DNA of 64,000 nucleotides from Halictus rubicundus (lineage: Eukaryota > Arthropoda > Insecta > Hymenoptera > Halictidae). The notes beneath the pieces are model-generated. The model was not told the DNA's origin, searched no databases, and saw nothing but the letters and a program-made list of their open reading frames with translations. The stretch spans positions 62,001 to 126,000 of the forward strand of contig NW_027488926.1 of the NCBI RefSeq assembly GCF_050948215.1, written 5' to 3'. The position numbers and the translations under genes were made by a program. Within the stretch, counting starts at the first letter, position 1. Each line of letters begins with the position of its first letter. Shown piece after piece: positions 29,535 to 35,942 of the stretch.

Positions 29535-29536
<2 letters not shown>
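29519..29536. repeat. Target-site duplication, 3' (poly-A) side copy
   Basis: The 18 bp ATCCTATCCCCTATCCTA abut the T tract and are identical to 35,654-35,671. The match becomes 19 bp if the shared next T is counted. The base before it differs from the base before the other copy (T versus C). The duplicated segment contains the less common CCCC variant of the satellite, which makes chance identity less likely than for plain repeat. Confidence 0.75.

Positions 29537-29565
<29 letters not shown>
29537..29565 (-). other. Poly(A) tail of the retrotransposon (T29 on + strand)
   Basis: Homopolymer of 29 T on the + strand, exactly at the satellite junction and at the 3' end of the minus-strand element. 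It fixes element orientation and supports insertion by target-primed reverse transcription. The outermost T may belong to the target rather than the tail. Confidence 0.95.
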
Positions 29566-29976
29566 CCGAGGAGGTAATCACTATTACGGATACCCGACCC
29601 CTCCCGGGGGGGAGTGGGCCGGGTTATGTGGGACTCCTCGGCTGGTGGGTGCAATGCCGAGTATACCCACTAACTCCTCCCCGTCCGTCCCTAGGCTCCT
29701 GGGGGCACCCGTGGTCCGCGCGCGCATGTCTATCCGGTGTGCCCCCGCCTTAGCATTCCTCCCTGGGTGGGGGACGCGGCCTCCACCCTATCCTACTCTA
29801 TCCGAAGGCGCCACGCAACGGACGACGTGAAGCCTTCCCCCCCATTTAGGCCGCCCGATGGGCGTCCGGGCCCCCGCCCAAGACGTCCGACGGCCTCCGG
29901 GGACGCCATTGGCAACCGAGTATAAGGAGACCGTCGGTCCCCCGCCTCGAGATCACCAAGGGCGCCCCCGCCCGCG
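29566..29976 (-). other. Retrotransposon 3' UTR
   Basis: About 411 nt between the ORF2 TAA and the poly(A) tail, GC-rich like the coding part and with no convincing ORF. In R1-clade elements this region is recognised by the reverse transcriptase to start target-primed synthesis. It contains a satellite-like stretch at 29,786-29,803, listed separately. No canonical AATAAA is evident just before the tail. Confidence 0.8.
29786..29803 (-). other. Satellite-like 18-nt motif inside the 3' UTR
   Basis: The + strand reads CCCTATCCTACTCTATCC, which matches the satellite phase CCTATCCTATCCTCTATCC apart from a missing TC and an edge base. It is isolated within GC-rich element sequence about 220 bp from the tail. 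It may be a target-like guide sequence, captured satellite, or chance. Confidence 0.6.
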
Positions 29977-32900
29977 TTAAGGACGCCGCAACGGAGGCAC
30001 GCCCCCGGGGCGTGCCCTGCGTCTCCTTCTCCCACCCCTTCGGCCGGGATCGTGATTTCGCTCACGACCCCGTTCCGCAGCCTCCTTCTGCAGCATTACC
30101 TGCTCACAGAAGGAGGCGAACCCTCTCCACGCCCCCTCGCCGCCCGCTGCCGCCGAGACGACAGCCGGAAGCGAGAGGTCATGGCCCACTGCGCGCCGCA
30201 GAGCACGGCGCTCACCCGCCCACGCTGGACACTCCTCCAGAGTGTGCTGCGCCGTGTCCCGCGACTCGCCGCAGTGGTGACACGCCTCCTCGGCCTCCCG
30301 CCCGATGCGACACAGGTACACACCGAAGCAACCGTGCCCGGTCATCACCTGCGTCACTCGGTAGGAGACCCTATGCCCCATCCATCCCCTGTTCCACCGG
30401 TCGAACACGGGGAGGATGGCCCGAACGGCCCGCCTCCCTCCTTCCTCCGTCCCGTGAAGGCTTTCGCGCCATTCCCGGGCGGCGGCCCGCCGAGCGCGGC
30501 CCCTGTACTCCGCCACATCGAGCGCCACCCGATCCGGAGCCATCCCCCTCCGCTGGAGGTCCCTGGCGTACCCGTGTACGTCCGACAACACGCGGGCCTC
30601 CAGCTCGAGGGGGATAAGCCCCGACATCACCATCGCCGTCGCGTAAGAGATGGTGCGATACCCCCGCACGATGCCAATGGCCAGCCTGCGCTCGATTCGG
30701 CGCAGCAGTGCTCGCACACCGCTACGCCCCCCGGCCAAGACATCGTACGCCCACACAGGGGCTCCGTACAGGACTAAAACCCGCACCACCACCGCGAACA
30801 GGCGACGCACCCGTCCACAGGGTCCCCCGAGATTCGGGAGAAGACGACCGAGCGCAGCGGTCGCCCTCTCCGCCCGGGGCACTAGCGACTCGATGTGGCG
30901 GCAGAAACGCCACAGGCCGTCGAGCTCGAGTCCCAGGTACCGCATCTGGAACCCGACCTCGACCGCTCCCCCCCCCACGGCGATCCAGCACTGGGGAGGC
31001 GCCGCCAGCCGGGCCCGGTGGTAAAACCACATGGCCCTGGTCTTAGCGACGGACACCTCTAGGCCCAGAGACCGGATCGCGCGTACCGCGCGCCACGCGC
31101 CGCGCTCCGCCAGGCAGACGGCCTCCTTCGTATACCTCCCGGTGGCAAGCACCAACGTGTCGTCGGCGTAACACGTTAGGCTGACACCGGGAGGCATCCC
31201 CTCCCGCAGGACGCTGTCGTACGCGAGGTTCCACAGCAACGGGCCCAACACCGAGCCCTGTGGAACCCCCCGCACGACGCTCCTGCGAATCATCCCGTAC
31301 CGGCCAGGATATTCTATGCTCCTGTCGGAGAGATAGTCCCCGATCACCCTCCTAAGGTACGGAGGCACCTGGTGGAAGACCAGGGCCTCCGAAATTCTAT
31401 CCCAGGGGACGGTGTTGAACGCGTTGGCGATATCCAAGGAGATCGCCAACGCAACACCGCCCCCCTCCGTACAGGCCTCCGAGAGAGCCCTCACCCGCCG
31501 AATTGCGTCGACGGTGGAGAGACCCCCCCGGAAGCCGAACTGCGCCTCGCTCAGATCGGGGACTCCTCCCCCCGACAGGTGCCGGACGAGGCGTCCAACG
31601 AGAACGCGCTCGAACAACTTCCCCGCCTCGTCCAGCAAGCAAATTGGCCGGTACCCGGAGGGCGAGTCCCGGGACTTGCCCGCCTTTGGAAGGAGGACCA
31701 GCCTGCCTGACTTCCATAGTGGGGGGAACACTCCCTCCCTCAGACAACTGTTGAACAGCCGCCTGAGTTCGGGAGCGAGCCCCCCCTCCAATGCCAAGAC
31801 CAACGCGCGGCCCGACACCCCGTCAGGACCCGGGGCCCTGCGGCCCACCCGACGGGCCCTGGTCACCGCCTCCCCGAGCTCGCCGGCTGACACCTCCCAC
31901 TCCGCGGACCAGGAGAGAGGCTCCTGGCCCGGATGGAGGCGGTGTCGCTGTCCCCCCTCACGCGGGAAGAGAGACGTCACCACCTCCTCGAGTAAGGGAG
32001 GGTCCATCGATTCCGTCAGTGGGGGGGCCCACGCGCGCAGCTTGCTCATTACAAGCTTATACGGGCGCCCCCACGGATCCGCGTCCACCGTGCCGACGAG
32101 CTCCGACCACGCGTCCGCCTTGGCCCTCGCGATGGCCCTCCGGAGAGTCCCGAGCGCGGCTCGGTACTCCCCGTGGAGCCTCGCCTCCTCGTCGTCGCGC
32201 CTCCTGCGCGCTCGGCCATACTGGCGCCGCGCGGCATTGCAGGCACGCCGAAGCTCCGCAATGCCCGCGGACCACCAGTATGCCGCCCTTCTATGGTCGG
32301 ACCGGCTCCGGGGCACCGCGGTGTCGCACACCGCCGTCATCACCTCCCGGAGCCGCTCCGCCCCGCGCGCCGGTGCCCCCCCAGCCGGCTGGGGCCCCCC
32401 CCACGTTACCGCGGCGACAGCGGCCCGGAACAGGTCCTCGTCCGCCCTGCTCCACGCCCATCGCGGCCGTCGGTCCACCTGGCCGTGCCGGGAATCCCGC
32501 GCGTAGAGGGCGGCGGGCCACACGTCCATGACTATGGGCGTGTGGTCAGAGGCCAGCTCTAGTTCTTCCGCCACCCTCCATCCCGACACTCGGCGCACGG
32601 CCGACGGCGTCCCCCATGTCAGATCGACAATAGAGACACCCTGCGGCCGCACGCACGTCGGCGTGGATCCCCGGTTAATCAACCGGAGATCCAGGCCGGA
32701 CGCCCAGGTTAACACCTCGCTTCCCCTAGTGGTCGTCCTGGGACTCCCCCACGATACCGCGTGGGCATTGAAGTCTCCCAGGACGAGAACCGGACGGGCG
32801 CTGCACCGCGCGATGCAGCTACTCAGCCCGCCCAGGAACCCCCGAAAATGATCGAGGCCACGGCTCGGCGAGATATAAACTCCGACGACCGCGATGTCCC

Positions 32901-33153
32901 CCCACCGCACCGCCACGAATCCCTCGCCTCTCTCCAGAAGGGAGATCGACGGGGACCCGCGGCGGCCCTCCGCCACTATGGCGACGGAGCCGGCCCCGTC
33001 CCCCACCCAGAAGGGGTGATCGGGAACGGAGTACGGCTCCGCCGCCACTGCCAACCCAGTCCCCCGCTCGCGCACGGCCTGGACAAACAAGTCCTGGGCC
33101 GCACGCGAGTGGTTGAGGTTCGCCTGCAGAACCGGAATAGGCCTGAAAACAGC
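29977..33153 (-). CDS. Retrotransposon ORF2, APE endonuclease-reverse transcriptase polyprotein
   Basis: Open for 1,058 aa from the codon after the ORF1 TAG to TAA at 29,979-29,977. Residues are numbered from that codon. Endonuclease: QANLNHSR near 10-17, AAEPYS with Glu39, LGDFNAH 125-131 and SDH 202-204, matching the catalytic Asn, Glu, Asp and His of APE-type LINE nucleases. Reverse transcriptase: GPDGVS near 441, YRPICLL from 501, LDIANAF with Asp574, GVPQGS 629-634 and YADD 662-665. The three catalytic Asp are present. C-terminus: CX2CX8HX4C at 958-975, as in R1-type ORF2. The protein nicks target DNA and primes cDNA synthesis from the poly(A) end. The true start is unclear: there is no ATG between the TAG and the nuclease core (the first in-frame ATG falls after the SDH motif), so readthrough, non-AUG initiation or reinitiation would be needed. 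The conserved residues before Leu22 show that a TTG at 33,090 is not the natural start. No frameshift is seen. Confidence 0.92.
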   Translation of the reverse strand, partial: AVFRPIPVLQANLNHSRAAQDLFVQAVRERGTGLAVAAEPYSVPDHPFWVGDGAGSVAIVAEGRRGSPSISLLERGEGFVAVRWGDIAVVGVYISPSRGLDHFRGFLGGLSSCIARCSARPVLVLGDFNAHAVSWGSPRTTTRGSEVLTWASGLDLRLINRGSTPTCVRPQGVSIVDLTWGTPSAVRRVSGWRVAEELELASDHTPIVMDVWPAALYARDSRHGQVDRRPRWAWSRADEDLFRAAVAAVTWGGPQPAGGAPARGAERLREVMTAVCDTAVPRSRSDHRRAAYWWSAGIAELRRACNAARRQYGRARRRRDDEEARLHGEYRAALGTLRRAIARAKADAWSELVGTVDADPWGRPYKLVMSKLRAWAPPLTESMDPPLLEEVVTSLFPREGGQRHRLHPGQEPLSWSAEWEVSAGELGEAVTRARRVGRRAPGPDGVSGRALVLALEGGLAPELRRLFNSCLREGVFPPLWKSGRLVLLPKAGKSRDSPSGYRPICLLDEAGKLFERVLVGRLVRHLSGGGVPDLSEAQFGFRGGLSTVDAIRRVRALSEACTEGGGVALAISLDIANAFNTVPWDRISEALVFHQVPPYLRRVIGDYLSDRSIEYPGRYGMIRRSVVRGVPQGSVLGPLLWNLAYDSVLREGMPPGVSLTCYADDTLVLATGRYTKEAVCLAERGAWRAVRAIRSLGLEVSVAKTRAMWFYHRARLAAPPQCWIAVGGGAVEVGFQMRYLGLELDGLWRFCRHIESLVPRAERATAALGRLLPNLGGPCGRVRRLFAVVVRVLVLYGAPVWAYDVLAGGRSGVRALLRRIERRLAIGIVRGYRTISYATAMVMSGLIPLELEARVLSDVHGYARDLQRRGMAPDRVALDVAEYRGRARRAAAREWRESLHGTEEGGRRAVRAILPVFDRWNRGWMGHRVSYRVTQVMTGHGCFGVYLCRIGREAEEACHHCGESRDTAQHTLEECPAWAGERRALRRAVGHDLSLPAVVSAAAGGEGAWRGFASFCEQVMLQKEAAERGRERNHDPGRRGGRRRRRARPGGVPPLRRP

Positions 33154-33156
33154 CTA
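33154..33156 (-). other. In-frame TAG separating ORF1 and ORF2
   Basis: The minus strand reads CAA ATG TCA GGG TAG GCT GTT TTC AGG. ORF1 upstream and ORF2 downstream share this frame, so one stop codon is all that separates them. The next base is G, and the CARYYA readthrough signal is absent. The nearest ATG, three codons upstream, is in the same frame and would terminate at the same TAG. No TAATG-type overlap is present. It could be a programmed readthrough or reinitiation site, or a single disabling substitution in a fused frame. Confidence 0.9.
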
Positions 33157-35472
33157 CCCTGACATTTGCTCTGCAGGCTCCCCCCCCTGGGGGGACTGGG
33201 CCCCCGGTGTAGTCGGCTGCTGCTGCGCGGGTGCAGCCGCCGACTTTTCCCCTCTTCCCTTCACCGCCGCGCGACCCCTCCTCGGAGCCGGGGCACACGC
33301 TTTGGCCCCGAACCTGTGGTTCGAGGGCCTCCCCAGATCCGCGCAGAGCGGGCATCTGGGGGCAGCCCCACAGGCCGAGGCGCGGTGCTCGGTCGCACCG
33401 CACCGATAGCACCTCGCGCTCCTGTCGACCGTGCTTTTACAGGTCGACCATGTGTGCCCCGTCTCCAAGCAGCGGAAGCACTGAAGGGGTCGCTCCCTCA
33501 GTGCCTCCACCCACGCCGAGGACCAGCCGACCAGCAGCCGGCCCCCCGCCACCACCTTCCTGACGGCCGCGAGGGGGCCCTGGGCCCAACAGGAGCCCAG
33601 CACCCGCTCAGAGGCGGACCTCCGGATCTCTCCGACCCGGAACTCGGCCTCCGAGCACCCCCCCGCAGCCGCAAGTGCCGCCGCGACCTCCCTTGCGCTA
33701 ACCGAGTCGTCCAGGCCAGCGACGCGCAACTCGCCTCGCTTGACGGCCTGGACGACTTTAACCCCAGTCCCTTGTAAGGCCTCAGAGACCCTCGTGGAGA
33801 GGGCCCGTGCCTTCTCTTGGCCCTCCGGGCCCTTTACCTCCAGGAGGATCCCCCCCGTCTTGGTCCTCCTGGGGAGCACCCCCGACTCAATCCCCAGCGC
33901 CTTGAGGTCTATTGCCTCTCTGGCCCTGGCGATCACTCCCGCGTAGGTGAGCTTACAGCTCTCGGGGATCGTGATCGCCACGGCCCCGGACTTGGGGGCG
34001 CGCCCCAGGGCAACAACCCTCCCACTTGACGGCTTCGCCGTGATCGCGCCGGCCCCCTTTCGCGTGCCGACCGCCGAACCCCCGGTCGCCGTCCTCCGTT
34101 TCGCCGAAGCAGCGGCCGCCGACTCGGCGGCGAGGGCTATGGCCGCCCTCTCCTCCGCCGCTGCCCGCCTCCTCTCCGCCTTCCTCGCGGACCTCGACTT
34201 CGCCACCGACCAGGAGGCTGGGTCGACCGGCGGCGGGATGTCCACGGGTGGCACCACCCCGGCGCTGGACACCACCACCGGCCCAGTCCTCCTGGTTTCG
34301 ACCACCGCCGGCGGAGAAGCCACCGGCGGGGCATCGCGCGTCCCTCCCCCCCTGCCCTGGAGAGCCGGAACCATCCCGGCCAGGATTGCCCGGAAACGAT
34401 TCTCCATTCTCGCTTCCAGCTCGGCATTCCTGGCCGCCACCATCGCGTCGACGCGGAGGAGAAGGGCTTGAGGGTCCAGTACCCCCGCCCCCTCCGCCGC
34501 CCGCGTCGCCGCTTCCGCCGCCGGTCCCGTCCCCGCGGTCCCGCCTGAGGAGGCGGAGGGTACCGCCCCAGGGGCCGTCTTTCCCGCGACCGCCCGCTTC
34601 TCCGCCCCCGCGACGCGAAGCCTCGCCCGGAGGTCCTGTACCTCCTTGGCGAGGGCCTCGGTCTGTTGGCGGAGACGGGCGACCTCCTGGCTATTGCCCC
34701 ACGCCGTGCCAGTGTATGCCCGCTGCACCAGCGTAGTGCAATAGGCCCTGGCCAGCGCGGAGCAATCCCTGAGCTCCTTGGCAAAACTGCCCTTGAGGCC
34801 CCTGGAGACGGTGGAGACGCCCTCCACACGTCTCATCGCGTCCTCCACCTCCTCCGCCAGCTGCGCCGTCGGCAGCTTCCCCGCGGACTCCATTAGCTCC
34901 GCGATTTTGTGGAGCTGGCCCCTCTCGGCGCGGTCGCTGAGCACCTGCTCAGCACCCGCCCCCGAGGAGCCCTCCTCAGGGGTCCCCCCGACGACCCTCC
35001 CGCTGCGCGTCTGCAGCCCCCCTCCTGCCACGGACGGCTCCAGCCGGGGCCGCTTCCCCGTCGGAGCTCCGTCCGCCCCCCGCATCTCGGCTCCCGCGCG
35101 CGACACGCCCGCGTCCGAGTCTCCCGAAATCTGTGATGACGTTTCCGTCACCACAGCTTCGCTGGTAGTATTTACCTCCGAAGGGGCCCAGTGGTCCACC
35201 ACCTTCGGCTCGCAGTCGTTGGATAACGACGCGCTGTGGCCTGCTCGCCCACCAACAGTCGCGCCGGTACTGGGGTATCCCTCCCCTGCACCGTAAACTA
35301 AACTCTTTTCCTTTGTGCCGTCCATGTCAATTTTGTGAAACACCCAGCCTTGCCCTGGTCCGTCACCGAAAATCCCGTCCCAACTCGGCAGTTTTTGCCC
35401 CTCCGTGCGAACCTTACCGGCAAGGGTGCCCCTACCAGGATCCGAAGATCCCGCCGGCATTGCCTCGCACAT
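33154..35472 (-). CDS. Retrotransposon ORF1, Gag-like zinc-knuckle RNA-binding protein
   Basis: Predicted 772 aa from the first in-frame ATG (35,472; A at -3). The frame is open from about 35,619, but upstream it has only GTG codons, after an in-frame TGA at 35,622-35,620. ATGs at 35,460 and 35,325 (G at -3 and +4) are alternative starts. Seen in order: an acidic, Ser/Thr-rich N-terminus; a KRPR basic cluster near residues 140-143 (possible nuclear signal); a leucine-rich coiled-coil-like stretch near 258-293; an Ala/Pro-rich linker; a basic RRR region near 425-440; and three C-terminal knuckles. These are CFRCLETGHTWSTC (665-678), CYRCGATEHRASAC (688-701), both CX2CX4HX4C, and a third starting CPLC with spacing CX2CX8HX6C (707-726). 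In R1-clade elements such proteins bind element RNA, form the ribonucleoprotein and help direct nuclear or chromatin localisation. It ends in TAG immediately before ORF2 in the same frame. Confidence 0.9.
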   Translation of the reverse strand: MCEAMPAGSSDPGRGTLAGKVRTEGQKLPSWDGIFGDGPGQGWVFHKIDMDGTKEKSLVYGAGEGYPSTGATVGGRAGHSASLSNDCEPKVVDHWAPSEVNTTSEAVVTETSSQISGDSDAGVSRAGAEMRGADGAPTGKRPRLEPSVAGGGLQTRSGRVVGGTPEEGSSGAGAEQVLSDRAERGQLHKIAELMESAGKLPTAQLAEEVEDAMRRVEGVSTVSRGLKGSFAKELRDCSALARAYCTTLVQRAYTGTAWGNSQEVARLRQQTEALAKEVQDLRARLRVAGAEKRAVAGKTAPGAVPSASSGGTAGTGPAAEAATRAAEGAGVLDPQALLLRVDAMVAARNAELEARMENRFRAILAGMVPALQGRGGGTRDAPPVASPPAVVETRRTGPVVVSSAGVVPPVDIPPPVDPASWSVAKSRSARKAERRRAAAEERAAIALAAESAAAASAKRRTATGGSAVGTRKGAGAITAKPSSGRVVALGRAPKSGAVAITIPESCKLTYAGVIARAREAIDLKALGIESGVLPRRTKTGGILLEVKGPEGQEKARALSTRVSEALQGTGVKVVQAVKRGELRVAGLDDSVSAREVAAALAAAGGCSEAEFRVGEIRRSASERVLGSCWAQGPLAAVRKVVAGGRLLVGWSSAWVEALRERPLQCFRCLETGHTWSTCKSTVDRSARCYRCGATEHRASACGAAPRCPLCADLGRPSNHRFGAKACAPAPRRGRAAVKGRGEKSAAAPAQQQPTTPGAQSPQGGEPAEQMSG

Positions 35473-35653
35473 CGTCGAGGCTACTTCCTGCCGCGTACCC
35501 CCCGCTCCGTTAGCCACCCACAGTCGTGAGTGCCCAGGGACCACCGCGAGGAGGTGGAGCGTGGAGGATTTTAGGAATATGACCGCCACCACTGTGGCAT
35601 ACCTAGCAGTGGATCCGAGTCACCACTGCCAAGCCCATATCCCCTAGGTCCCC
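35473..35653 (-). other. Retrotransposon 5' UTR with two short upstream ORFs
   Basis: About 181 nt between the 5' junction and the first in-frame ATG of ORF1. On the minus strand it begins GGGGACCTAGGGGATATGGG. Two upstream ATGs open short frames: 35,638-35,603 (11 codons plus TAG) and 35,600-35,571 (9 codons plus TAA). R1-clade elements usually carry their promoter internally, in the 5' UTR, but no specific promoter motif can be pointed to here. If translation starts at the ATG at 35,325 instead, the leader is longer. Confidence 0.6.
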
Positions 35654-35671
35654 ATCCTATCCCCTATCCTA
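35654..35671. repeat. Target-site duplication, 5' side copy
   Basis: Second copy of the 18-bp ATCCTATCCCCTATCCTA, directly outside the presumed 5' end of the element (GGGGACC on the minus strand). Because the flank is itself repetitive, the exact length of the duplication stays uncertain. Confidence 0.75.
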
Positions 35672-35942
35672 TCCTATCCTCTATCCTATCCTATCCTCTA
35701 TCCTATCCTATCCTATCCGCTATCCTATCCAATCCTATATCCTATTCTCTATTCTATCCTATCCTCTATCCTATCCTATCCTCTATCCTATCCTATCCTC
35801 TATCCTATCCTATTCTCTATCCTATCCTATCCTCTATCCTATCCTATCCTCTATCCTATCCTATCCTCTCTCCTATTCTATCCTCTATCCTATCCAATCC
35901 TATATCGTATCCTCTATCCTATCCTATCCTCTATACTATCCT

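Larger units (their letters stand above)
1..29536. repeat. 17-bp satellite array, left block
   Basis: Uninterrupted tandem array with basic unit TATCCTATCCTATCCTC (three TATCC pentamers plus TC), which on the minus strand reads as ATAGG, ATAGG, ATAGAGG. Common variants are CTATCGTATCC, CTATTCTCC, TATCCACTATCC, TATCCGCTATCC, TATCCCCTATCC, TATGCTATCC and CTAACATATCC. Extra pentamers (TATCCTATCCTATCCTATCC) and 12-bp units (CTATCCTATCCT) also occur. Variants recur in the same order at kilobase spacings, so the array has higher-order structure. The + strand is nearly free of G. I see no gene, RNA gene or other transposon here; the long plus-strand open frames come from the repeat. The array runs off the left edge of the window. 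Confidence 0.97.
29537..35653 (-). mobile_element. R1-clade non-LTR retrotransposon, apparently full length
   Basis: GC-rich block of about 6.1 kb inside the AT/C-only satellite. Read on the minus strand it has a 5' UTR of about 181 nt, ORF1 (Gag-like, three CCHC-type knuckles), ORF2 (APE-type endonuclease, reverse transcriptase, C-terminal CCHC), a 3' UTR of about 410 nt and an A29 tail. It has no long terminal repeats, integrase or RNase H. It is flanked by an 18-bp direct duplication of satellite. Order and motifs fit the R1 clade (R1, TRAS, SART, RT1, Waldo families). Intact domains, a long pure A tail and perfect TSDs suggest a recent insertion. The only coding irregularity is an in-frame TAG between the ORFs. 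R1 itself is ruled out as the insertion context because no 28S rDNA is present. I cannot assign a named family without a search. Confidence 0.93.

Noticed and set aside
1..29536. CRISPR-like array.
   Set aside because: The repeats are contiguous 17-bp units with no unique spacers, and no cas genes are present.
29566..29976. 28S rDNA flank expected for an R1 element.
   Set aside because: Both flanks are satellite. No rRNA-like sequence is seen, so this is not an R1 insertion in rDNA.
31412..32506. Plus-strand open frames inside the retrotransposon, such as this 364-codon one and others at 30,052-30,777 and 33,947-34,471.
   Set aside because: Antisense shadows of ORF1/ORF2 in GC-rich sequence where stops are rare. 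No recognisable motif.
33088..33090. TTG at 33,090 as the start of ORF2.
   Set aside because: Conserved endonuclease residues (QANLNHSR) lie upstream of it in the same frame, so the protein must begin earlier.
32819..33412. Minus-strand 197-codon frame spanning the ORF1/ORF2 junction, considered as a frameshift bridge or a third protein.
   Set aside because: It is a shifted reading of ORF1 and ORF2. All zinc-knuckle and endonuclease motifs lie in the other frame, so no frameshift is needed to join them.
34137..34829. Minus-strand 230-codon Arg/Trp-rich frame overlapping ORF1.
   Set aside because: Composition is typical of an out-of-frame reading of Ala/Glu-rich GC-rich coding sequence. No conserved features.
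35590..35592. GTG at 35,592 as the start of ORF1.
   Set aside because: Eukaryotic initiation at GTG is unlikely. The first in-frame ATG is at 35,472 in an acceptable context.
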